A stretch of DNA of 44,537 nucleotides from positions 1-44,537 of the forward strand of contig CANJRL010000007.1 of assembly GCA_947476675.1 (NCBI GenBank), written 5' to 3'. Source of the DNA: Phycisphaerales bacterium (GTDB lineage Bacteria; Planctomycetota; Phycisphaerae; Phycisphaerales; UBA1924). The translations under genes and the position numbers were made by a program. Of the stretch, positions 15,133 to 23,718 are shown one piece after another. Position 1 is the stretch's first letter. Every line of letters starts with the position of its first letter. The notes below the pieces were generated by a model, which did not search any database, was not told where the DNA came from, and worked only from the letters and a program-made list of their open reading frames with translations.

Positions 15133-16203
15133 GTGCGACCCGACCCCACCTTCCGCGTCCTCGACCTCGCCGGGGCCCACGCCGAGGCCGGCTTCCTCTA
15201 CGGCCGCGAGATGCGCGAACTGCTCGCGCCGCCCTTCGCCGAGCCGTATATCAGCGCGCTGGCCGCGATTAATCGCGTCGACCGCAACGCGCTGGCATTC
15301 AACTCGAAGGCCTGGGCCGCGCGCCTCCCGCCCCACTACCTCGAGCAGATCGCCGGCATCGCACGGGGCGCGCACGCCACCGCCGACCGCGTCGCCGAGT
15401 TTCTCTACGCGGATATCGCGTCGCAGCGCGGCGCCCCGGCGGTCGGCGCCATGTGCTCGGGTGTTGTCGCGCCCGACGGCGGCCGGAACCTGTGGGTCGG
15501 TCGCAACTGCGATTGGCACGTCGCCACCCTCTCGCGCGGGACCGCCGCGGTCCTCCACGCCGTCCCCGGGCGCATCCCCTGCATGGCGCTGGGCCTGATG
15601 GGCGACATCGACGCCGACACCGGCGTCAACGCCGAGCGCCTGTGGCTCCACGTTCACACCCTGCTCGCGCTCGACGAGCCCCGCGCCGGGGTCTCCTGCA
15701 TCTCCTGGCTCTTCTGGCTCCGCGAGGCCCTCGAGACCTGCGCCTCGCTTGCCGACCTCGAACGCCTCCTCGGCGCCACCGACCGCGACCGAGGCGTCAT
15801 CATCGTCGCGTGCGACGGGAAGACCGGCGAATCCGCCGTGTACGAGTGCGAGCGCTCCGCCTTCCGGCGCATCGAGCCCGACGCCCGCGGCGTGCTCGTC
15901 GCGACCAACCACTGCGCCCACAAGCACCCCCGCGCCGACGAGCCGCGAGCCTCGCGCCCCGGCTCCACTGTCTCGCGCCGCCGCCGGCTCGAGACGATCC
16001 TCCGCGAAGCGCCGCCGGAATCGTTCCCTCACGACCTCATCGAGACCCTGGCCGACAGCGCCGTCGAGATGGCCTCGCCGAGCGGGCTGACCACGATCTA
16101 TTCCGCCGTCGCCTGCCCGGCGCGAGCGGAGATCTGGTTCGCCAGCGGCATCGCCCCGGCGGCAAGCCGCGGGACGTGGCGACGCCTCCCCTGGCCCTGG
16201 TGA
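15133..16203 (+). CDS. C45-type Ntn hydrolase / acyltransferase-like protein
   Basis: 356 aa from GTG 15133, which has GAAGG at 15121-15125 with 7-nt spacing; an alternative GTG at 15094 overlaps the phaB-like stop. The fold markers are those of the acyl-CoA:6-aminopenicillanate acyltransferase (peptidase C45) family: a helical N-terminal part with AGFLYGREMRELL and HYLEQIAGIARGA, then GAMCSGVV with Cys108 as the presumed nucleophile freed by autocleavage, DGGRNLWVGRNCDW, later VACDGKTGESAVYEC and LVATNHC. No signal peptide is seen, so it should act in the cytoplasm. Family members hydrolyse or transfer acyl groups on amides and some are conjugated bile acid or acyl-amine hydrolases; the substrate here is unknown. 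Its place directly after the PHA reductase suggests, without proving, a link to acyl-CoA or polymer metabolism. Confidence 0.8.
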   Translation: MRPDPTFRVLDLAGAHAEAGFLYGREMRELLAPPFAEPYISALAAINRVDRNALAFNSKAWAARLPPHYLEQIAGIARGAHATADRVAEFLYADIASQRGAPAVGAMCSGVVAPDGGRNLWVGRNCDWHVATLSRGTAAVLHAVPGRIPCMALGLMGDIDADTGVNAERLWLHVHTLLALDEPRAGVSCISWLFWLREALETCASLADLERLLGATDRDRGVIIVACDGKTGESAVYECERSAFRRIEPDARGVLVATNHCAHKHPRADEPRASRPGSTVSRRRRLETILREAPPESFPHDLIETLADSAVEMASPSGLTTIYSAVACPARAEIWFASGIAPAASRGTWRRLPWPW

Positions 16204-16212
16204 GGCCGTGGC

Positions 16213-19164
16213 TCAAGAGCCGAGCGCAGCCCGCTCGGCCTTCAGCGACTCCGGCGCCTTCTGGTCGACGCCGCAGAACCGCTTGGACTTCGCCGCTTCG
16301 ATCGCCTTGTCGTACGCGGTCCTCGCGCCCGCCGCGTCGCCCGACTTCGCCAGGGCCCTCCCCAGCGCTCGGAGCGAACGCCAGTCCTTCTCGGCGGTGA
16401 AGCCGACAGCGCGCCGCGCGTCCGAGGCGGCCGGGCCGGCCTTCCCCGCCGCGACGCTCAGTTCCGACTGGAGCGTCAGCGCCCTCGCGAACTCCTCGCG
16501 CACATCCATATCGCTCGCCTCCGCCCCGCCCCCGGGGCTGATGGCCTCGAAGAGCACGAGAGCGTCGGCGACCAGCCGCGTCGCGTCGGTGGTCTGGCCG
16601 AGCGCCATCAGCGCCTCCGCGGTCTGGCGGTGAGACACCGCGAGCACGAAGCGCGACTCGCGGCCGGCGTTGCCTCCCGAGCCGCCGGTCGCCGCCGCCA
16701 TCGCCGTGTCCGCCTTGACGATCGCGTCCGCCACCTCGGCCCGGGCCCGGAAGGCGTCCGCGGCGTCGCGCGGCTGGCCGGCGAGGAGCAGCGTCTCGCC
16801 GAGTTCGCCGCGCACGTCCGCGAGGTCGCGCCGGGCCCTTGCGTTCACCGGGTCTTCGCCGAGCAGGTACTCGGCCAGCGCCTGGGCCTGACGGAGCTGG
16901 TCCACGGCCTTGTCCTGCTCGCAGTTCTCGCGGAGGGAGGCGGCGTACCACACCAGCGCGTTCATCACGTCGCGCTTGCCGCGGGCCTGATCCTTGTCCG
17001 CGTTCGCGAGCAGCCGGCGCAGCGCCAGTGTCTCCTCGCGCGTCTTGATCGCCGAGGCGATGTCGCCCATCGCCTGCTGGACGTCGCCCAGCCTTACCAG
17101 GCCCACGCTCAGGTCGCGCTTGATCGTCGCGTCGTCGCTGCGCTCCGCGGCCCGGGCGCGCCGGATTGCGAGCGAGCGGCCGAACAGGTCCGCCGCCTTG
17201 GCGTAGTCGCGCCGCGCCTTGGCGGCATCGCCCGCCTCGAGCAGGACATTCGCCTGGATGCGCCGCACCCGATCGTCGGTCGGCGCGACCCGCCCCAGCC
17301 CCTCGACAACGTCCATCGCCTCGGCGATCTGCTTGTCGGCGCCGTCGAGGTCGCCCCCGCGCGACAGCAGGTCCTGCATCCGCAGCCGGGCCGCGGCCAG
17401 GTTGACGCCCACCTGCACGTTGTCCGGCTTCTTGGCCCGCAGGGCCGCGAACATGTCGATCGCCACGGAGTAGTTCTTGAGCGCGCCGGCGGTGTCGCCG
17501 AAGTTGCTCCCGCGAAGCCCCCCCTGGATGTCGGCGATGCGCGCGTACGCCGCCGCCAGGTCGTGCTGCAGATCGAAGTCGTCGCCCGCGGTCTTGCGCA
17601 GGCCGTCGAGGTACTTCTCGGAGGTCCTGAGCAGCGTCTCGCGGGCCTTGGTCGAGCCGGCCAGCGGCGCGATCTGGTCGTGGATCGGCCCCATGACGTC
17701 GCGGGCCAGACTCTGCAATTCACGGAAGCGCTGCTCGGCCAGGTCGCGCTGCGCCGAGGCCAGCCTGCGCTGATCCTCCGCAGCGTCGCGCTCCTTCTGC
17801 GCCACGCCCCGCTCCTTCGCCGCCACCGAGGCCTGCCACGACGTGCCAATGACCCCGCCGATCAGCGACAGCGCGATCAGCGCCGCGGCCCCCACGCCGT
17901 AGCGGTGGCGCCGGACGAACTTCGCGAGCCGGTACCCCGCGGAGTCCCCCCGCGCCACCACCGGCAGCCCCTTGAGATGCCGCGTGATGTCCTCGCTGAG
18001 AGCCTCCGCCGACGGGTATCGCCGCCTCGGCTCCTTGCGCATCGCCATCAGCACGATGTTGTCGACATCGCCCGCGAGCTTCTTGCGGAGCCGGTCCGGC
18101 TTGCCGTCGCGCGTCTGGCTCACGGATTCGGGCGTGATCGTCTGCGTGCCGGCCGCCGTCGGCACCTGCTCCGTCCGCTCGATCGCCGTCGACGGCTGGC
18201 TGGGCTCTTCCTCGCAGATGATCCGCTCGATCTCGGCCTGGAGGCGGCTCTTGATGCGGTACGGGCGGTGCCCGGTCAGCAGCTCGTAGAGCAGCACGCC
18301 CAGCGAGTAGATGTCCGAGGCGGTCGAGATCGCCTCGCCCCTCACCTGCTCGGGCGAGGCGTACTCCGGCGTCATCAGGCGAAGCCCCTCCGACGTGATC
18401 GCCTCGGCGATCAGCCCGGGGTTGAGCAGCTTGGCGATGCCGAAGTCCATCAGCTTCGGCACGCCGTCGTTCGTGACGATGATGTTCGACGGCTTGATGT
18501 CGCGGTGGACGATGAGGTTCTGGTGGGCGTAATGCACCGCGGCGCACACCTGCCGGAACATGTCGAGCCGCTGCTCGGTGGTCAGCCGACGCGAGTCGCA
18601 GTGCTTGTCCAGCGGCATGCCCTCGACGTACTCCATGATGAAGTACGCGCGGCCGTCCTCGGTGATGCCGCCGTCGAAGATCCGCGCGATGTTCGGGTGA
18701 TTCAGCGCCGCCAGCACCCGCCGCTCGAGCTCGAAGCGGCGGGTGATCTCGTCGGTCTCCATCCCGCGCTTGACAATCTTGATTGCGACGCGCTGGGAGA
18801 AGGTCCCGTCGTCGCGCACCGCCAGGTACACCTGGCCCATGCCGCCGCGACCCAGTTCCTTGGTGATCTTGTAGTTGCCCACCCGCTCGGGGGCCTTGTC
18901 AGAGCCCAACCGCAGCGAACCGCCCGGCGTCCGCGAGCCCGGTGTCGGCGTGACCGGAGAGCCCGACGACGGCGCTCGGCTGAACGCCGAGGACCCCGGA
19001 GAAACCGGCAGCGTCTCGCCCTCATCCCCCCCGGTTCCGCCCGTGCCGCCGCTCAGCGGACCGCTCGGCGGATTGACCCCGCCGGACCCTCCCCCGGAGC
19101 CTCCCCCGGGCCCCGCGCCAGATCCCGACCCAGAACCAGATCCGAATGGAGTATCTGAGGGCAT
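16213..19164 (-). CDS. Membrane-anchored Ser/Thr protein kinase with TPR-like sensor tail
   Basis: 983 aa from ATG 19164, with GGAAGGA nine nt upstream; a longer frame to 19335 is basic and lacks a ribosome site. Residues 8-85 are a Gly/Ser/Pro/Thr low-complexity head. The kinase domain spans about 97-400: ELGRGGMGQVYLA, VAIKIVKRG (Lys129), HRDIKPSN (catalytic loop, Asp222), LMDFGIAK and TPEYASPEQVRG. A single membrane helix lies at about 422-444 (VGAAALIALSLIGGVIGTSW), followed by a coiled coil rich in Glu/Arg/Ala and then TPR-like helical repeats to the end (for example AAAYARIADIQGGLRGSNFG). This layout is typical of the PknB-like kinases abundant in Planctomycetota. It converges on the C45 gene with a 9-bp gap and is divergent from the giant secreted protein. 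Its substrates are unknown. Confidence 0.92.
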   Translation of the reverse strand: MPSDTPFGSGSGSGSGAGPGGGSGGGSGGVNPPSGPLSGGTGGTGGDEGETLPVSPGSSAFSRAPSSGSPVTPTPGSRTPGGSLRLGSDKAPERVGNYKITKELGRGGMGQVYLAVRDDGTFSQRVAIKIVKRGMETDEITRRFELERRVLAALNHPNIARIFDGGITEDGRAYFIMEYVEGMPLDKHCDSRRLTTEQRLDMFRQVCAAVHYAHQNLIVHRDIKPSNIIVTNDGVPKLMDFGIAKLLNPGLIAEAITSEGLRLMTPEYASPEQVRGEAISTASDIYSLGVLLYELLTGHRPYRIKSRLQAEIERIICEEEPSQPSTAIERTEQVPTAAGTQTITPESVSQTRDGKPDRLRKKLAGDVDNIVLMAMRKEPRRRYPSAEALSEDITRHLKGLPVVARGDSAGYRLAKFVRRHRYGVGAAALIALSLIGGVIGTSWQASVAAKERGVAQKERDAAEDQRRLASAQRDLAEQRFRELQSLARDVMGPIHDQIAPLAGSTKARETLLRTSEKYLDGLRKTAGDDFDLQHDLAAAYARIADIQGGLRGSNFGDTAGALKNYSVAIDMFAALRAKKPDNVQVGVNLAAARLRMQDLLSRGGDLDGADKQIAEAMDVVEGLGRVAPTDDRVRRIQANVLLEAGDAAKARRDYAKAADLFGRSLAIRRARAAERSDDATIKRDLSVGLVRLGDVQQAMGDIASAIKTREETLALRRLLANADKDQARGKRDVMNALVWYAASLRENCEQDKAVDQLRQAQALAEYLLGEDPVNARARRDLADVRGELGETLLLAGQPRDAADAFRARAEVADAIVKADTAMAAATGGSGGNAGRESRFVLAVSHRQTAEALMALGQTTDATRLVADALVLFEAISPGGGAEASDMDVREEFARALTLQSELSVAAGKAGPAASDARRAVGFTAEKDWRSLRALGRALAKSGDAAGARTAYDKAIEAAKSKRFCGVDQKAPESLKAERAALGS

Positions 19165-19422
19165 TGCCGGGGTCCTTCCGCGATTCGCCGCCGGGGCTCG
19201 CCCGCGACAGCGCCGGCGAATCCCGCGGAAAAGAGACTGATAAAGCAGTTTGCGAAACGTTCCAGCGAATCGCAAGATTCGGAAGAGACGAAATGCACGT
19301 CTTTCGACTTGTAGCGCACGTGGGGTGTGGTACAAGGATAACGGTCGAACGCCATCGGGGCGGTTCTGTCAGTCTATCCCCAATGCGCTCGAGCCGGCCC
19401 TTACCTCTGGAGGAGACGGAAC
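19165..19422. other. Divergent intergenic region between kinase and giant secreted protein
   Basis: 258 bp without a convincing gene. The right end carries GGAGGAG as ribosome site for the 19423 start. A TTGTAG...TACAAG pair near 19309-19336 gives only a weak promoter candidate on the plus strand. On the minus strand TTGCGA and TCGCAA form a short inverted pair near 19250-19276. Both flanking genes must be driven from here, but I cannot place either promoter firmly. Confidence 0.35.
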
Positions 19423-22400
19423 ATGCCTGTGATCGGATGCGTTCGCTCGGCCCTGTCCGCGGCACTGGTTATTCTGGCCGCCGGGCAGGCCTCTGCGACC
19501 GTGCGCCGCGTGTACGTCGACGCGGCCGCCGCTCCCGGGGGCAACGGCGCCTCATGGGAGTCGGCCTTCGTCGATCTCCAACCCGCCCTCGACGCCATCG
19601 CGGATCCCAACGCCCCGGCGATGGAGATCTGGGTCGCCCGCGGCATCTACACCCCCACCGCCTTCCCGCCCAGCCGCGGCGGCGACCCCCGCCTCCGCAC
19701 CTTCTCGGTCCCTCCTCTGCCGGGACCGGTCACGATCTACGGCGGGCTGGAGCCCGGGGCCAACGACCCGACCGGCGCGGGTCTCTTCGGCGTCAGCACC
19801 CTCTCGGGCGACTTCAATCGCGATGACCAGCCCGGCTTCATCAACAACGATGAGAACGCCTACCACGTTCTCACCACCGCCTTCGACACCTTCGGCCCGA
19901 CCCTCACCCTGAAGGGCTTCCTCATCACCGGCGGCAACGCCAACGGCGAGCTCGACGACACCGCCGCCGGCATCCTCGCCCGCTCCCCGCTTCATCTCGT
20001 CCAGTCGTACATCTACTCCAACCGCGCCGCCTTCAACGGCGCGGGCGTCTACGCCCTGTCCTCCCTCACCGTCGACGCATGCCGCTTCGACGGCAACGTC
20101 GCCAACCGCGGCGGCGGCATCTATTTCCAGGACGTCTCCGCCGCCGACGGCTCCCGAGGCTTCATCCCCGCCCTCGTCGCCCGCTCCTCCGAGATCGTCA
20201 ACAACAACGGCGCCTTCGGTGGCGGCGGCCTCTACCTGAGCGCCTTCGCCAACGCCACCATCACCAACTGCACCATCGCCTCCAATTCCTCGAGCACCAA
20301 CGGCGCCGGCCTCTTCTGGGATAACGGAGGCTCCGCCTTCACCACCGTCGTCGTCCAGAACTCCGTCTTCTGGAACAACGTCGGCGACGCCGGGAACTCC
20401 GAAGACAACCAGGTCTACCCCTTGGTGGCGAGCGCGGGGGCCCCGGTCGTCCGCTACACGACCGTGCAGAACCTCTTCCAGCTCCAGGGCGTGGCGCTCA
20501 GCAGCGCCAACCCGCGCTTCCGCGCCCTGCAATTGGGCGACTACCGCCCAGCCGTCGACTCCCCGTCCATCGATTCCGGCGACACAAACGCCGACACCGA
20601 CGCCGTCACCCCCGGGGTCCAGCCCCTCCCCACCTTCGACGCCGTGGGCGGTTTCCGCGTGCAGGATGGCAACCACACCGGCACGCCCGTGGTCGACCGC
20701 GGCGCCCAGGAAGTCGCGTACAGCGAGGTCGTCCGGTTCATCGGCAACCCTTCAGGGGGCCCCGACTACAGCACGTGGAGCGACCCCTCCGCCTGGTACG
20801 GGGACGCCGTGCCGCGCTCCTTCGACCTCACATCCTTCGACGCTTACGCCAACAACCTCATCCGCCTTTCGCAGAACCAGGCCGCCAGGGTCATCTACTC
20901 CCAATCCACCAACACCGCCTTCGACCTCGCGGGGAACAACCTCTCCCTGAGCAGCGGCGTCCTCTCCTTCGGAGTTGGCGCCTTGAAGTTTGAGGCCTTG
21001 TCGCGCGGCGTCAACAACGTCACCGCCCCGTACACCTATGTCGGTCCCAACGACGGAGACAACGCGACCCTCACCGTCGGCCAGAACACCAACTATTCCA
21101 CCACCGTGCTCACCACGGTCGGCGGCCGCGGCGTCGGGACCTTGAACGTCGACGGCGGCGCCTACTCGACCAACGACCTCGTCATCGGTGAGCAGAACAC
21201 CGGGATCGGCTCCGTCAACATCGGCGGGACCTCCGGATCCGGGGCGTTCTCCCTCAACACCCCCAACGCCGATTGGACGATCGGACACTCCGGCATGGCG
21301 GTGGTCAACGTCTCCGGCGTCGCCAGCCTCAACGCCACGTTCGGCGGCGGGCTCAACTCGCTCACGTTCGGAAACAATCCCGGCTCTCTCGCGTACCTCG
21401 ATGTCGACGGCAGCAAGGCGTCCGCCCAGTTCGCCTCCACCGACGCGACGATCGGCAACGACGGCTACGCGCAGATCCGCACGTTCAACGGCGCCTCGAT
21501 CGGCACCGATCTGGAGAGCCCCCTGGTCTTCGGGCGGGGCTCCGGAGGCTACGGCATCGCGATCCTGGACGCCGGCTACTCCGGCCAGATCGTCTGGGAC
21601 AACACCAGCCCCGGAGTGCTGATCGGCGGCGAGGGCACGGCCACCCTCGTCCTCGATAGCGGCGCCGTGTTCGCGTCCCACAGCCCGGGCCGCGGCGGAA
21701 TTCTCACGCACGAGATCACCATCGCCCCCAGGTCTGTCCTGTCCGGCGTCGGCAGCATCGAAACGAGCGGCCTTGTCCGGAACAACGGCGCGGTTGCTCC
21801 GGGCCGTCTCCATTACATCCCGGGAGCCACGATCGCGCCGCCAGATCTCGGCGCCCTGACCATCGCCGGCGATTACATCCAGGAGCGCCTCCCCGGCCAG
21901 ACCGTGCTCGACTCCGGCGCCCTCCGCATCCGCGTCGGGGGCCAGGATCTCTCCGACGCGCTCGCCGTGCAGGGAACCGCCACGCTCGGCGGCGCCCTCT
22001 ACGTCGAACGCGTCTTCAACTTCGACCCGGCCGAGGGCGCCAACTACCCCGTGGTGATCGCCGCCAGCCGCCTCGGCGCCTTCAACGTCTCGTATCTCCC
22101 CGGCTTCACCGACGCCCGCTACTACGCGGTCGAGTACTCCGGCGGCGAGGCCCGCCTCGCCGTGCGGAACGCCAGCACCGTGCAAGGCTTCACGCCTCCC
22201 GGCGTGTACTCCGCCCCCGGCGAGCCGGTCGCCGGCGTCCTCGCCGACTTCACCGGCGACGGCCTTCCAGACCTCGCGGTCACCGTCCCCAACCTCAACC
22301 CCGCCGAGCCCGGCTGGGTCGCCGTCTACCTCAACCTTGGCAACAACGCCGAGGGCGAGTGGCGGGGCTTCGGCCAGCCCACCTCCTACGCCGTCGGCCG

Positions 22401-23646
22401 CAACCCCCGCGCCATCGCCGCCGGCAACTTCGGAGGCGGCCCCGCCATCGACCTGGCCGTGGTCAACACCGACGACAACACCGTCCAGTACCTCGCCAAC
22501 CTGGGCTCGGGCGTGTTCAACGTCCAGGCCCCCTTCGACTCCATCGCGATCGCGCCGGTGGCCATCACAGCCGGCAAGTTCGGGTCGCCCGCTCAGGCCT
22601 TCGATGACATCGCCGTCTCGGGCCAGGAGACCACCGACCCCAACGGGCCGGGGCTGGTGCAGATCTTCTCCAACAACTCCGTCGCCGATGGCTTCTTCCC
22701 CCCTCCGACGCCGGGCCCGAATCTCCACCCGCGCCGCCCGGTCACCGCTATCCAGTCGGGCGATGCCGACAACGACAAGGACATCGACATCATCGGAACC
22801 TCTCCAACCTCCTCCAACGCGGTGATCGCACCCAACAACGGGAACGGAGGGTTCCTCACCCCCGTCACCGTCCCCACCGGAGCGCAGCCGGAGGATGTCG
22901 GCGCCGGCATGCTCCAGCACGCCAACGGAGGCCCCACCGCCGGCACGGCCAACATCGGCCTCGACATCGTCACCGCCAACCGCGCCGCCGGCACCGTTTC
23001 GGTCATCCTCTTCAATGGCCTCGACATGGACGGCAAGCCCACCTACCTCCCCGCCATCGAGATCCCGGTCGGCCCCCAGGCCCGATCGCTCGCGCTCGCC
23101 GACGTCGACGGCGACGGCGACCTCGACATCCTCGTGGTCATCACCGACCCCCAGGAAGGCCCCGTCGTCCGCTATCTCCAGAACCAGTTCGCCCAGACGG
23201 GCCAACTCCAGTTCTCCCTCATCGCCAGCCTCTTCCAGACCTTCGGCCCCAACCGCGTGCTCGCGGGCGACCTGACCGGAAACGGCCGCAACGACATCGT
23301 GACCCTCAACACCAACACCACCTCCGTCCCCGGTCAGCAGGCCGTCACCGTCTCCATCTCCTCGCCCCGCTCCTCGAGCATCATGGGCGACCTCAACAAC
23401 GACGGCCGCGTCGACATGCTCGACCTCAACATCGTCCTCTCCCAGTTCGGGCAGACCGGCGCCGCGCTCGCCGGCGACGCCAACTTCGACAACTGGGTTT
23501 CCTTCAACGATCTCAACATCGTGCTCGGGTACTACGGCTTCCCGAACAACCCCGCGATCGCGCGGCCCCCGGCCGCGTACCGGCCCGCCACCGTGACCGT
23601 CGGCGACACCACCCTCATCACCCACGACCACCCGGCCCCCCGCTGA
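19423..23646 (+). CDS. Giant secreted beta-helix / FG-GAP protein with dockerin-like C-terminus
   Basis: 1407 aa from ATG 19423 with GGAGGAG upstream. Signal peptide: SALSAALVILAAGQASA. Parts in order: a right-handed beta-helix of the polymorphic outer-membrane/DUF1565 kind at about 27-440 (VYVDAAAAPGGNGASWESAF opening, then GGGIYFQDV, NNNGAFGGGGLYL); an autotransporter-like beta-strand region at about 440-925 (VGGRGVGTLNVDGGAYSTND, VLIGGEGTATLVLDSGAVF); FG-GAP/VCBS repeats at about 935-1310 (ADFTGDGLPDLAV, SGDADNDKDIDIIG, ADVDGDGDLDILVV); and two dockerin-like calcium loops at about 1320-1380 (GDLNNDGRVDMLDLNIVL and GDANFDNWVSFNDLNIVLGY). It has no membrane barrel and no sorting motif I recognise. 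A surface or matrix adhesin is plausible. A terminator follows, and the convergent neighbour is a paralogue. Confidence 0.9.
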   Translation: MPVIGCVRSALSAALVILAAGQASATVRRVYVDAAAAPGGNGASWESAFVDLQPALDAIADPNAPAMEIWVARGIYTPTAFPPSRGGDPRLRTFSVPPLPGPVTIYGGLEPGANDPTGAGLFGVSTLSGDFNRDDQPGFINNDENAYHVLTTAFDTFGPTLTLKGFLITGGNANGELDDTAAGILARSPLHLVQSYIYSNRAAFNGAGVYALSSLTVDACRFDGNVANRGGGIYFQDVSAADGSRGFIPALVARSSEIVNNNGAFGGGGLYLSAFANATITNCTIASNSSSTNGAGLFWDNGGSAFTTVVVQNSVFWNNVGDAGNSEDNQVYPLVASAGAPVVRYTTVQNLFQLQGVALSSANPRFRALQLGDYRPAVDSPSIDSGDTNADTDAVTPGVQPLPTFDAVGGFRVQDGNHTGTPVVDRGAQEVAYSEVVRFIGNPSGGPDYSTWSDPSAWYGDAVPRSFDLTSFDAYANNLIRLSQNQAARVIYSQSTNTAFDLAGNNLSLSSGVLSFGVGALKFEALSRGVNNVTAPYTYVGPNDGDNATLTVGQNTNYSTTVLTTVGGRGVGTLNVDGGAYSTNDLVIGEQNTGIGSVNIGGTSGSGAFSLNTPNADWTIGHSGMAVVNVSGVASLNATFGGGLNSLTFGNNPGSLAYLDVDGSKASAQFASTDATIGNDGYAQIRTFNGASIGTDLESPLVFGRGSGGYGIAILDAGYSGQIVWDNTSPGVLIGGEGTATLVLDSGAVFASHSPGRGGILTHEITIAPRSVLSGVGSIETSGLVRNNGAVAPGRLHYIPGATIAPPDLGALTIAGDYIQERLPGQTVLDSGALRIRVGGQDLSDALAVQGTATLGGALYVERVFNFDPAEGANYPVVIAASRLGAFNVSYLPGFTDARYYAVEYSGGEARLAVRNASTVQGFTPPGVYSAPGEPVAGVLADFTGDGLPDLAVTVPNLNPAEPGWVAVYLNLGNNAEGEWRGFGQPTSYAVGRNPRAIAAGNFGGGPAIDLAVVNTDDNTVQYLANLGSGVFNVQAPFDSIAIAPVAITAGKFGSPAQAFDDIAVSGQETTDPNGPGLVQIFSNNSVADGFFPPPTPGPNLHPRRPVTAIQSGDADNDKDIDIIGTSPTSSNAVIAPNNGNGGFLTPVTVPTGAQPEDVGAGMLQHANGGPTAGTANIGLDIVTANRAAGTVSVILFNGLDMDGKPTYLPAIEIPVGPQARSLALADVDGDGDLDILVVITDPQEGPVVRYLQNQFAQTGQLQFSLIASLFQTFGPNRVLAGDLTGNGRNDIVTLNTNTTSVPGQQAVTVSISSPRSSSIMGDLNNDGRVDMLDLNIVLSQFGQTGAALAGDANFDNWVSFNDLNIVLGYYGFPNNPAIARPPAAYRPATVTVGDTTLITHDHPAPR

Positions 23647-23677
23647 TCAGCCCCGCATTCGCCGCCTGAATCACCGC

Positions 23678-23705
23678 ACGCCCCGCCTCGCCCGCGGGGC
23701 GTTTT
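23678..23705 (+). terminator. Rho-independent terminator of the giant secreted protein gene
   Basis: ACGCCCCGC (23678-23686) and GCGGGGCGT (23694-23702) form a perfect 9-bp stem with a 7-nt loop, running directly into TTTT. It starts 32 bp after the stop codon. There is no matching U-run for the opposite strand, so it serves mainly the plus-strand gene. Confidence 0.85.
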
Positions 23706-23718
23706 CCTGCGCAGGCCG

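Noticed and set aside
15133-16203. C45-like gene as a PHA depolymerase
   Set aside because: There is no lipase box (GxSxG) or Ser-His-Asp arrangement; the motifs are those of Ntn hydrolases.
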